DNA of 64,000 nt from the NCBI RefSeq assembly GCF_025780085.1, contig NZ_JAOXHL010000003.1, positions 1-64,000 on the forward strand, in the 5' to 3' direction. The notes under the pieces were generated by a model. That model had not been told where the DNA came from, searched no databases, and was given only the letters and a program-made list of their open reading frames with translations. How positions within the stretch are numbered: position 1 is the stretch's first letter; each line of letters starts with the position of its first letter. Below, piece after piece: positions 9,591 through 21,399 of the stretch. The position numbers and the translations under genes are program-made. The DNA is from Ureaplasma miroungigenitalium (lineage in GTDB: Bacteria > Bacillota_I > Bacilli_A > Mycoplasmatales > Mycoplasmoidaceae).

Positions 9591-11811
9591 TAAAAACACA
9601 ACTTCTTTATTATCAGATATTAAAAATCACATTCAAAATCTATCAGATAAAACCGAAACTCTTGAAGTTGGTAATGTCATCTCATTAGGGGATGGAATTG
9701 CTTTGGTTGATGGATTAGAAAGCGTTATGTTAAACGAAATTGTTCGTTTCGAATCTGGGGTTGAAGGGATTGCTTTAAACTTAGAAGAGGATGCTGTCGG
9801 GGTTGTTCTTATGGGTGACTACGATGATATCCAAGAAAACGAACGTGTTTATCGTACACACCGAATTGTGCAAGTGCCAGTTGGTGACGTAATGCTTGGA
9901 CGTGTAGTTAATGCACTGGGTAAAGCAGTTGATGGCAAACAAGAAATTGTTTCCACAAAATTTGGTGTAGTTGAAAAAATTGCGCCAGGGGTTATGGAAC
10001 GTAAATCAGTTCACCAACCTCTTGAAACAGGGATTTTATCGATCGATGCAATGTTCCCAATTGGGAAAGGTCAACGGGAATTAATTATTGGCGACCGTCA
10101 AACCGGAAAAACAACCATTGCTATTGATGCCATCATCAATCAAAAAGGTAAAAATGTTAACTGTGTATATGTTGCTGTTGGGCAAAAGAACTCAACAGTA
10201 GCAAACATCGTGCGTACTTTAGAAGAAAACAACGCTATGGAATTTACTACTGTAGTGGCCGCTAATGCTTCTGAACTTCCAGCTTTACAATACCTTGCTC
10301 CATTTGCAGGGATGACAATTGCTGAAGAATGAATGCACGAAGGGAAAGATGTTCTAATTGTTTTTGATGACTTATCAAAACATGCCATCGCATATAGAAC
10401 ACTTTCATTATTATTAAGAAGACCGCCAGGGCGTGAAGCTTATCCAGGGGACGTCTTTTATCTACACTCTCGTTTACTTGAACGAGCATGTAAATTATCA
10501 GACGAACTAGGTGCTGGTTCAATTACAGCATTACCAATTATTGAAACACAAGCCGGGGATATTTCTGCATATATTCCAACGAACGTAATTTCAATTACGG
10601 ACGGGCAAATTTTCATGCAAACTAACTTATTCAATGCTGGACAAAGACCAGCGATTGATGCTGGGCAATCAGTATCACGGGTTGGTTCAGCTGCACAAAT
10701 TAAATCTGTTAAACAAACAGGGGCAGCATTGAAATTAGAATTAGCTAACTACCGTGAATTAGAGGCATTCGCTCAATTTGGTTCTGATTTAGACGAAGAA
10801 ACAAAAAACATTCTACGTCTTGGTAAATCAGTTATGGCTGTTATTAAACAAGAACCAAATAAACCATATTCACAAACGGATGAAGCAATTATTTTATTCA
10901 CTGTAAAAGAAAAAATGATTCCTACAATTCCTGTAGAAAAAATTGCTGATTTCAAACTTTACTTAATTGATTACTTTAAAAAATCACCATTACGTCGTGA
11001 TTTAGACCGTAACAAAGCATTTAGTAAAGAAAACACTCCTGCTTTCAAATATGAAATTTGAAGAGCGATGAGTTTATTCCTACACAACGACGAATCATTA
11101 ATTCCAGAAGATGCACAAATGAAGGAAGCACGTGATGCTTACTTTGCTAACATTGATAGTCAAATTAAACAATGAGAACAAGAAGATGCATTAAAAGCTG
11201 CGGAAACACCAAAGGTTTCTAAACCAGTTGCCCCAGTTCAAGCACCAGTAGAATCATCAACTCAATCAGTTGAAAAAACTACAAAAGCTGCAAATGAAAG
11301 TTGTGAATCAGTTGTTGATGAACCAACTGAAGAACAAGTGTGTGTAAAACCTGTTTCTAAAGCATCACAAGAAGCTATTAAAGCGCGTGAAGAACAAGTT
11401 TTAGTGCGTTCTGATGATGCGGTAGCCGATAAGGAAAAACAAACAATTATGGTTTCAGTTAGTCCAGAAGAAGCAGAAGCTTTATTTGAAAACGAAAAAC
11501 CAGTGTTATTCTTTAAAGTAACACCTGTTCAACCTGTTGAACGTGTAATTGTTTATGCAACTGCGCCCGTGAAAAAGGTAGTAGGGGAATTCGATTTAGA
11601 AGAAATCAAAATCTTAAACCCTCGAACTGCGTGAAGAACTTATGGAGCAAACTCTGTAATTAAAACAGCTAAAGAATTCAATGCTTATTTTGCAAACAAT
11701 TCTGAAGCGCATGTAATAATTGCAAGCGCGATCTATAAATATTCAAATCCAAAAACTTTGGATAAATACGATATTAAGAAAGGGCCAAGTGGATTCACTT
11801 ATTTAAAATAA
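9577..11811 (+). CDS. atpA: F1 ATP synthase subunit alpha with C-terminal ASCH/PUA-like extension
   Basis: A 744-residue protein; usual alpha subunits have about 500-525. Residues 1 to about 535 are a complete alpha subunit: Walker A GDRQTGKT at 172-179, and the Arg-containing SVSRVGSA motif near 370. TGA Trp codons occur at 10330, 11059, 11173 and 11632. Residues about 540-620 form an Ala/Pro/Glu/Lys-rich linker. From about 622 to the end is a separate domain: [37 protein letters not shown] and a terminal GFTYLK, in the order expected of ASCH/PUA-like domains, although the family's ExR after the Lys is replaced by LFFK. The tail is in frame with no break. Its function is unknown. Confidence 0.93.
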
Positions 11812-11812
11812 T

Positions 11813-12646
11813 ATGAAAAAAAATAAAAATTTAAGTTATGATGAATTTTGCAAACTGCCAAAAGTTAAGCAAATTTTCACTCCCTGATTTATTTCTGCGC
11901 TAGTTATCTTTATTGTTTTCGCTACTATTGCTTTTACAATGCTAGGACTTTTAAATGTTCCATTCACGCAAGCACGTACTGTTGTTATTGAAACAGAAGC
12001 AGGACCAGTTTTAGGGGATCATTTAGCAAACGTTAGTGGTTCAGAAGACTCACTCATGTCATATGTTCTATATGACCCACATGCTGATTACCAAGAATGA
12101 TTGCGAGCTTTGAAAGATGTTAATGCTAACGGTGTTACATTCCACCAACTAGAACACTTGTCTGATGCTCAATTACACACTTTATTAGAAGAAAAATCAT
12201 TATTAATGCACGAAAAAACTTTAAGTGAAGTATTGCATTATATGCACCACGGATTACACTCAAAAATTATTAACCACAACTTAACATGAGGGTTCGTAAT
12301 TAAAGTGCTTTCAAATCCAACTAATTCTTGATTCTCTCAATGATTAGATTACTTAAGAGTTAATGATCCACATGACGCTTTAGAATGAACTGAACGTCTT
12401 GCATTAATTCAACAATATTCTTCTGAAGCTCAAGGAATGAATTACCACGCTTTCTACTGAGTATTCATCATCTTCATGATGCCAAATATGATAACTTTAA
12501 TTATTATTGTTGTTAAATTATCAACAGTATTAAAACCAAAGTTAACACCAGAACAAAAAGAACAATACAAATTGCAAAAAGCACAACAAAAAGCACAAAA
12601 GAAATTAAAAAAACAATCTTCAACAATTACTGCTGGAGCTTTATAA
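11813..12646 (+). CDS. Unrecognised two-helix membrane protein inserted between atpA and atpG
   Basis: A 277-residue protein not recognised as any F1Fo subunit. A short cytoplasmic N terminus precedes a membrane helix at about residues 24-46. A hydrophilic, His-rich region of about 155 residues follows (several HH and HxxH groups at about 107-158), then a second helix at about 213-240 and a Lys/Gln-rich cytoplasmic tail. Seven TGA codons encode Trp, and the frame is otherwise unbroken. It starts 1 nt after the atpA stop and ends 1 nt before atpG, so it is locked into the operon. With both termini inside, the middle domain would face the outside. A role as an accessory stator or surface element is inference only. 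Confidence 0.85.
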
Positions 12647-12647
12647 A

Positions 12648-13505
12648 ATGTCTTTAGATACCATTAAAAGAAAAATAGGTTCAATTAATACCACTGCAAA
12701 AATTACTAATGCCATGAAATTAGTGGCCACTGCTAAACTAAAACGCCAACGAGATCGTTTGATGGCGATTAAGGATTATGCTTATGACTACTATGATGTG
12801 ATTGGTTTATTATTATCTGTCGTGGATGATGTTGAATTCCTAGTCAACGATGGTGCCAAGGATGCTGTATTGTATATTAACATTAATTCAACAATGGGAC
12901 TAGCGGGTTCTTATAACTTTAATGTTAATAAGGTGGTTGATCAATATGTTCGTGATCAAGATATCACTTTTACAATTGGTAAAAAAGGAAAAGATCATTT
13001 GCGTGATGTTCGCAAAGAACACGTGATTAACAAATTTTTAAACTTAAATGATAACGATTTAACATTCGACACAGCAATGCAAATTGCTCGTGAAGCTTTA
13101 GAATTGTATGAAGCTAAAGAAGTTAAACAAATTCGTATCATTTACACGAAATTTATTAACGCGATTACTTTTGAAGTTAAATGTATTGATGTGTTGCCGT
13201 TCGACAAGAACAGTTTATCAGAATACATCAATGTCGGAGACCTTGAAAAGGATAACATCATTTTTCAACCTGATAAATTAGCAATTATTAAAACTATCTT
13301 GCCAAGTTATATTGCGACAATTTTATATGGTTGTTTATTAGAATCAAAAATTTCAGAAAATGCTTCGCGTCGAAATGCTATGGATGCATCTACAAAAAAT
13401 GCTAAACAACTTGCAGATCATTACAAACAAATCTACAACACACTTCGTCAAAGTAAGATTACTAACGAAATTACTGAAATTGTGGCAGGTTCTGATGATG
13501 AATAA
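12648..13505 (+). CDS. atpG: F1 ATP synthase subunit gamma
   Basis: A 285-residue rotor shaft of normal length. The N-terminal helix has the family's IKRKIGSINTTAKITNAMKLV pattern (residues 5-25) and the C-terminal helix contains the ASRRNAMDAS motif (about 243-252); together they form the coiled coil inside the alpha/beta hexamer. There is no TGA in the gene. It begins directly after the unknown membrane protein and is followed by atpD after a 24-nt gap with AAAGGAG. Confidence 0.94.
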   Translation: MSLDTIKRKIGSINTTAKITNAMKLVATAKLKRQRDRLMAIKDYAYDYYDVIGLLLSVVDDVEFLVNDGAKDAVLYININSTMGLAGSYNFNVNKVVDQYVRDQDITFTIGKKGKDHLRDVRKEHVINKFLNLNDNDLTFDTAMQIAREALELYEAKEVKQIRIIYTKFINAITFEVKCIDVLPFDKNSLSEYINVGDLEKDNIIFQPDKLAIIKTILPSYIATILYGCLLESKISENASRRNAMDASTKNAKQLADHYKQIYNTLRQSKITNEITEIVAGSDDE

Positions 13506-13517
13506 AATATTTGATAA

Positions 13518-14917
<1,400 letters not shown>

Positions 14918-14918
<1 letters not shown>

Positions 14919-15325
14919 TGATTAGTACGCAGTTAAAAATTGTCTCACCATATGCACAGACCTTAACACAAGCAGTTTATAGCGTGGAATTAAAAACAAC
15001 TACGGGAAGAATTGCTGTGTTACCAAACCACAACCCTTTGATGGCACCAATCGAAAATCATATTGCCTACGTGCGTCCTACACCCAGTGCGGCACGTATT
15101 CCTTATGTGATTCTAGAAGGTGTAATCTACGTGGAAGAACACCAAATTAGAGTGTTCACAGACTACTTTAAACCTCTATCAGAAGTTAATGCTGAAGAAA
15201 TTGAGCAACAACTATTGAAAGATGAAAAAGCTTATACTGTGTGTGAAGACGATAAAAAGAAAATGCAAATCAAATCGAACATTAAACTTCATCAAGCAAT
15301 TTTGCTAGCTTTAAAAGATAAATAG
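14918..15325 (+). CDS. atpC: F1 ATP synthase subunit epsilon
   Basis: A 135-residue protein of the usual size: a beta-sandwich N-terminal domain with TGRIAVLPNHNPLMAPI (residues 29-45, the conserved G.....HaPl region) and a charged two-helix C-terminal part (about 90-135), the regulatory arm. It is the last gene of the operon; a terminator begins three bases after the stop. Confidence 0.92.
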
Positions 15326-15327
15326 AT

Positions 15328-15355
15328 AAAATAGCCTTTGGCTATTTTATTTTTT
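15328..15355 (+). terminator. Intrinsic terminator of the ATP synthase operon
   Basis: A 9-bp perfect stem, AAAATAGCC (15328-15336) and GGCTATTTT (15340-15348), with a TTT loop and a following T-run, directly after the atpC stop. Confidence 0.9.
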
Positions 15356-15390
15356 TATTTAAAAACTTTATAAATAAAGCAGCATAAAGG

Positions 15391-15414
15391 GTTTATATTT
15401 TATAAAATATAAAC
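15391..15414. promoter_or_regulatory. Perfect 24-bp palindrome upstream of the helicase gene
   Basis: GTTTATATTTTA followed directly by its exact reverse complement TAAAATATAAAC, no mismatch and no loop, 30 bp before the helicase ATG. With no T-run after it and no spacer, it is a poor terminator and fits a dimeric regulator site overlapping a promoter. AT-rich DNA produces palindromes by chance, but 24 perfect bases is long. Confidence 0.55.
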
Positions 15415-15444
15415 ATACTGTCGCGTATAAAAGAAGAGGTAAAA

Positions 15445-18400
15445 ATGAAAAATGCAATTAAAGAGAAACTAATGAATCTAGTTGGTTTATCACCTAATGA
15501 CTCAGTTATTTTCGCAAAAACCAACAATACAAAAAGCATCGATTTATTTAAGTATGTAAATAAGGAAGATCTTTATGATTTTGTTAATAACAAAATTAGC
15601 ATATTAGAATTAGATGCTAATAAGAACGTTGATCTTTTTGAACAAAAATTAAAAAACAGCGGATCATTTGAAGAGTTTACGTTAATTTTAAATGAAAATA
15701 ACGTAACTTTAAGTGATCATAAAACTCATTTGTTACGCAAAGATTTTCATAAGAATAAATCAAAAACAATTCAATTGGCGATCGAACAATTACTATCCTT
15801 TAAAAAACGATTTATTACTTTAAATCGTTTAGCCAAGAACTATTTTGAAGATACAACTGTTTGACCATTATATCTAGCGTTCAACTTTATCCGTGGACGT
15901 GTTTTAAGTGCTAGTGTATTTAAATCACCATTAACTTTATTTAAAGTTGAAATTCGTGAAGAAAAGAATCGGGTTTTCATTGCGAAATTGCAAGATGAAC
16001 CAGTGGTAAACGAAAAGCTACAAATCTTTTTAAAAAATGCTTATAAGGATTATAAATTATCAGCAAGTGAACTAGTGTCAACTTACAACATAAATACGAT
16101 CGTGGAAAACATTCAAGAAATTTCAGGGTATGATGTACAAATCCCTGTGGATGAATTTGTTCCTTTTGATAACGAAAGTGAAGCTGATGTTTTAAGCAGT
16201 GTGACTGGTTTTAACATTTTACCGTGCGCTCTGTTAGGTGTTTTTGAACCCGATGGTGGAGCACTAAAAGAAGACTTACAAAAATTAATTGATCAAGAAA
16301 TTGATCCTTTTGAAAAAGACGATGATGCACGCAACAAGTCAACAGAATATTATCAAAACGAAGTTATTAAGAAAAACACAGTCTATGAAATTGATCATCC
16401 GTTAAATATTTATCAAAAATATGCGGTAGCCTCATCATTAGCCCAAAATACTTTAATTTATGGTCCACCAGGAACTGGTAAATCAGAAGTTATTGCTAAC
16501 ATTATTTTCAATACTTTATTAAAAGGTAAAACGAGTTTATTAGTTTCTGAAAAAAGAGCGGCATTAGATGTACTAACTGATAGAATTGGCCCGTTGTCAA
16601 TTTTTGCTCTATATATTTATGATTTAACAAACAAAGAAGTTTTCTTTAATAAAATTGACAATTTAAACGACTTATTAGGTCCTCAATGATTCCGTGAAGA
16701 TAATCGTCGTGGCAAGGTTAAAGAATTCCCTTCGGTTGTCTTTACACAAGAAGAATCAATGTTCTTTAAAAATTACCAAGACTATAATTCAGAACTACTT
16801 GATTTAGTTAAAAAACACTGAACAATCGAAGATTATAATGATGGTATTTATAACATTGATTACGCAGATTATGTAGCGATTAAAAACGAATTAGGAGAAG
16901 AAATCATTAATGAATGATTAGGACCGCGTAATTTTGATGATTTTGGAATTAAGAAACAAAACCTTTTTGAAGCGATTACAGATATTTTCAATGATTACAC
17001 AATGTTGGATATTTCGGATTTATTCCAAGCATATTTCACTTTTACTAAGTTTATCAAACGCCACAAACTATTAGATATCTATTCGCAAGGTGAAATTATT
17101 AAACACCTACAAACGATTTCTAACAAGATTAAAACTAATCAGGAATTAGTAACTAAATTCTTAATGCATGCTAATGTGATTACTAAAGAAATCCAAGCGT
17201 TCCAAGACTTTAGTTCTGATACAACAGTTTTAGAAGATCCAAACCACAAAAACTTCTTAAACAAGACTACTCGCGAAAAGAAAATCTTTATTGATAAAAT
17301 TGCTGATTATCTAAGTTTCCGTCGTGATGTGATTGCTCGCGATTACACTCTATCAAATAAAAATAGCCAACAAATTAAAGAAGTGGTTAACTTGTGTAAA
17401 GAATTCTTTACTAACCACAAAAAAATCCTGGGTATGAATGCTAATAGCAACTACACATATCACGAGTTCTTAATTAGTCAAAACGAAAAAATTGCTGACT
17501 TCATGAATGTTTTCAAAAAACACAACAATGAAGAAGACAGAAAAATTATCTTTGCTGAGTTTGTTAACAATGCCCGTGTAATCAATAGTGCTGACCCTGG
17601 AGAAGAATCATCGCTAACATTAAAAGAAGTTAAATCACGCGCTAAAGAAATTGATGCAGTGATTGGTTTATTTGATGACTTCTTGATTAACCAAGACTTC
17701 TTAGCTAAACCTCGAATTGCTGAAATTATTCAATACGAAGAATTTGTCGATTATGATTTAGACTATCTAGCTAAATTAGATTCATTGAGTAATATTTACA
17801 CACCATTAATGCAAGAGATTATCAAAGAATGATCATGACTTTCTCTGCCTTATTTAAAGAAACTTTATTTAGAACCAATTGTGATTTTTGATTTAGAAAA
17901 AGTTGCCCCAATCATGAGTCAGGTGACAACATTTATCAACCACAACCAGTTTAGAAAACTAAAAACAATCGTTTTATGAGATGGTATTAAATCAAACATC
18001 AGTATCTTTAGTGAAACTAAGGGGTTATTGTTGCAAGACATCTTAACGCAAATTCGAAAAGAGGCTTTACGAAGCGCTTCATTCATTGGCGAAATTGTCT
18101 TTAAACAATACATCAATAATTTACGAACTTATTTAAGTAAATTACCAAAAGAAACAAAACAACAAATTACAAATGCTTTACGAATTGCGTCAAGTCGTAG
18201 TTGACCATCAATTTCTCGTTATATTAAAGAATACTATAGTGTTTTAAAAATTCTTTTCCCAATTTGAGTTGCTCGTCCTGATAATGTTGCGGCATTGATT
18301 CCACTGAATGAAAACGAATTTGATTACGGAATTTTTGATGAAGCTAGTCAAATGACTATTGAAAGAAGTTACCCAATCGTTTACCGTTGTAACATTAAAG

Positions 18401-19587
18401 TTGTTTCAGGAGACGACAAACAATTAAAACCAACGTCATTCTTTGTTAATAAATTAGCCTATAGCGACTTTGAAATCGATGACTTTGACCGGGTGGATTC
18501 ACTTTTAGAAAGAGCGAAAACTGCTTGATGAAATGAATTCCATTTACGAAACCACTACCGTTCAGATTCAAAAGAATTAATTGAATTCTCTAATAAATAT
18601 ATTTATGACAACAAACTAGAAATTGCAACTAAACAAGGAGCATTTGAAAAAGGGATTGAAGTCATTAATGTGAATGGTATTTGAGACAAAGGTAACCCAA
18701 TTGAAGCATACAAAGTTGTTGAGGTCTTAGAACAAAACTATGAAAAATATAAACGAATTTTAATTGTAACTTTCAATGCGGTTCAAGCTTTAATGGTGGA
18801 AAACTTGATTTTAGACAAAATGAATAGTTTCCCACAAGCTTTAAATGACAAAATTGAAAATAACGAAATCGTTATTAGTAATCTTGAAAATGTTCAAGGT
18901 AATGAAGGTGATTTAGTTATCTTGTCAATTGCTTATGGTCATAATAAAGAAGGTGTTCTAAGAAATAACTTCGGACCATTAAATATGAAGGGTGGAGCTA
19001 ACCGTTTAAACGTAGCCATTACTCGTGCACGTAAGAAAATGATCGTGGTTAAATCCCTTTATGGGAATGAAATCCAAGTATCAAACATGAACAACGTGAA
19101 CGCTTTAACGTTCAAACGTTTCATTGAGTTTATTGATAACATTTCAACATCAAAATCAATTAATGAATCTCTAGAAGATGTTAATAACCAATTATATTTT
19201 GAATTTAAGAGTGATTTAGTTAAAGAAATTTATTCAGAATTAACTAAAAAACTATCAAATAAATATCTAGTCTTCCCGAACTGAAATATTGGTACGAAGA
19301 AGATTGACATCGTTATTTTACATAAGGATACAAAAGAAATTCTGAAAACGATTATTTTAGAAAATTGAAAAGATAACCGTAGTGTTCAAATTATGTTAGA
19401 AGATATTGACCGACAATTCTTTTTAGAAGATCGTGGATATTCAACATACCGAATTAAAGAGTATGAATGATACATTGATAAACACAAAATTATTTCACGT
19501 ATTAAAGAATCATTATCGCCCAATAACAACCCAGAAAAAATTGACTACGTTTTATGACAACGTCAAAACGATAACGTTAATAAATAA
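15445..19587 (+). CDS. Large SF1 (Upf1-type) helicase with nuclease-like C-terminal tail
   Basis: A 1380-residue protein. Walker A GPPGTGKS is at residues 340-347, motif II FDEASQ near 964-969 with GDDKQLKPT following (motif III), and near the end GNEGDLVILS and NRLNVAITRARKK are motifs V and VI of superfamily 1. About 600 residues, largely helical, separate motifs I and II. The last about 110 residues contain KIDIVIL, then ILENWKD, then a D..FLEDRGY stretch and YRIKEYEW, the pattern of very-short-patch-repair/MTES-type endonuclease domains fused to such helicases, but degenerate. AAGAGGT precedes the ATG. Many TGA Trp codons. Its role (repair or defence) is unknown; it stands alone between two terminators. 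Confidence 0.85.
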
Positions 19588-19591
19588 TGAT

Positions 19592-19620
19592 AAAAAAGTA
19601 ACCTCCGTGGTTACTTTTTG
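19592..19620 (+). terminator. Intrinsic terminator after the helicase gene
   Basis: AAAAAGTAACC and GGTTACTTTTT form an 11-bp stem with a 5-nt loop (19604-19608), starting 5 nt after the stop. Confidence 0.9.
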
Positions 19621-19736
19621 TTTCCTCTCACACAATCTTTTTATCTTAATAGATGCGTTAAAAAAGCTTTTTACAAAAAAAGATTAGAATTAAGATATAT
19701 TAAACTAATTTCTAGAGTAAAAAATTATAGAGTCAA

Positions 19737-20316
19737 ATGGAAAACCAATTTATGCAAGTAAATAACAAATATTTAACTGACACACAGAATCGCAAAATGA
19801 GTATTAGAAAACAATGGATGCTAGTTTTTAATATTTTGATTATCATTGTGTGTTGGTGCGGCATTAGGTTCTATCATTGTTTGCACGAACGACTATTCTT
19901 GGGAGTTACAGCGTGCACATTCAGGAGTTAGTTCGCAACTGCATTATTGACTAGTCTATGTTGCTTTTATTTCTTGTGTGGGTCCATTTATTTATCTGCT
20001 GCAATTGTTCTGATTAATGACGGCCAACAATAAATGATATATGGCCCTTTTCCCAATATTTTTTATTAATCATATTAAAAGTCGAATCGAAGACAAAAAA
20101 CCTTTTACTGTCAGTGCTAGTATTCTAAGTTTATTTTTATTAGTAGCCTTAGCAGCTTATGTAGCAAGTTGTATAGGTGGCAAAAAATGAATTGTTTATA
20201 TATATCAAGCAGTTTTCTGTATTTTATTTATGGTAAATTTTTTATGATTAATGTCTGATAGTGGCATGTTGTTTAAAGCTAAAAAACCAGTTATTAAATT
20301 ACACTTTGAACATTAA
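19737..20316 (+). pseudogene. Frameshifted multi-helix membrane protein gene
   Basis: Two open frames make one plausible protein of about 190 residues. The 5' part (from ATG 19737, frame of 19737) runs MENQFMQVNNKYL to about residue 36 and enters a hydrophobic helix. The continuation is one base later (frame of 19738): WLSLCVGAALGSII, then three further helices, to the TAA at 20314-20316. The second part has no start codon after its last stop (TAG in GCTAGT, about 19820). The shift falls in GTTTTTAATATTTTG (about 19822-19836), where one extra T in either T-run would explain it. A terminator follows, so the unit once worked or still does. It could be a sequencing error, phase variation or decay. 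Family not recognised. Confidence 0.65.
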
Positions 20317-20337
20317 ATTTTAATTGATGATTTTCAT

Positions 20338-20366
20338 AAAGTTAGCAATGTAGTTGCTGACTTTTT
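20338..20366 (+). terminator. Intrinsic terminator after the frameshifted gene
   Basis: AAAGTTAGCAA (20338-20348) pairs with TTGCTGACTTT (20354-20364) with one G-U pair, a 5-nt loop and trailing T residues. Confidence 0.85.
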
Positions 20367-20467
20367 AATTATTAATATTTGCAAAACGTCCCTTTAAAAG
20401 ATTAATTAATTTATTTTTCTGCTTTTTGATTAAAATTAATAAGATATGGTATAAAAAGGTGAGTTTT

Positions 20468-21397
20468 ATGGAAACTAAATCAAAATTGTTGGTTTCACAA
20501 CTTGTTAAGCGTTTTGGATTAGATGTTGTTATGAACCAAGACTATTTAAATAACCCAATTTCTACAACGGGAATTAGCCGAGTAGGGATAGAATTAACAG
20601 GTGAAGTACTGTTTAAAGAGATTTTATCAATTGTTTATTTCGGTTCGAAAGAATCGCGTTATTTATCTAAATTTTCGGCCTCAATTATTCGCAAAAAATT
20701 GCAAACAATTATTGACTTAAAACCACCATTAATTTTATTAGGAAAACACTTTTGGTATGCTGATATCGTTTTAGATATTGCTAAAGAAGCATGCGTGCCA
20801 ATTGTGAAAACCAAATATAGTTTCTATGAATTAAACTTCACAATTAACTCATATATTAGTCAAAAATTATCACATCAATCTTTAGTCCACGGAACATTAT
20901 TAAACATTTATGGTGTTGGTGTTGTTTTACGTGGTGTTTCAGGAATCGGTAAATCAGAAATTGCTATTGAACTAATTAAAAAAGGTCATATCTTTGTGGC
21001 GGACGACGCTATTATTGTCAATAGAATTGGGTATAGTGTCTATGGTCGAGCAGACGATAAGACCAAAGATTTTATTGAAATTCGGGGACTAGGAATTATC
21101 AACTTTTCGCGTTCGTTTGGAATCGAAAGAATGATAGATTCTACTAAGATTGAAATTGTCATTGAATTAGTAATGGTTAAGAAAGATCAAAAATATCATT
21201 TTGAAAGATTTGGTCGAGATTTACATTATAAAAACTTTGAAGGGGTAAATGTAGTCCACTATATGATTCCTGTTATTCAAGGTCGGTCAATTGCTGATAT
21301 TATTGAAACAGCTGTTACTGATTATAAATTAAAAAAAGCGGGGTACAACTCTGCTGATCAATTTATTAAACAACAAATTAACAATAAGGAGGATTAA
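20468..21397 (+). CDS. hprK: HPr kinase/phosphorylase
   Basis: A 309-residue bifunctional enzyme that phosphorylates and dephosphorylates Ser46 of HPr. The C-terminal catalytic half has Walker A GVSGIGKS (156-163), the acidic ADDA motif (178-181), the conserved VHGTL at 140-144, and the family signature [15 protein letters not shown] (about 203-217). The start is ATG 20468 with AAAAAGGTGAG upstream; an earlier ATG at 20426 lacks a ribosome site. It heads the hprK-lgt-trxB-whiA series found across Firmicutes. No PTS genes are seen in this window, so its target here cannot be told. Confidence 0.95.
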   Translation: METKSKLLVSQLVKRFGLDVVMNQDYLNNPISTTGISRVGIELTGEVLFKEILSIVYFGSKESRYLSKFSASIIRKKLQTIIDLKPPLILLGKHFWYADIVLDIAKEACVPIVKTKYSFYELNFTINSYISQKLSHQSLVHGTLLNIYGVGVVLRGVSGIGKSEIAIELIKKGHIFVADDAIIVNRIGYSVYGRADDKTKDFIEIRGLGIINFSRSFGIERMIDSTKIEIVIELVMVKKDQKYHFERFGRDLHYKNFEGVNVVHYMIPVIQGRSIADIIETAVTDYKLKKAGYNSADQFIKQQINNKED

Positions 21398-21399
21398 GA

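Noticed and set aside
10140-10522. Two minus-strand open frames inside atpA
   Set aside because: Mirror frames of a highly conserved coding region; no support of their own.
19433-19687. Frame running past the helicase stop
   Set aside because: Shadow frame crossing the terminator at 19592-19620; no start signal.
20450-20455. TGGTATAAA as an extended -10 for hprK
   Set aside because: It would place the transcript start after the Shine-Dalgarno, leaving almost no leader; not convincing.
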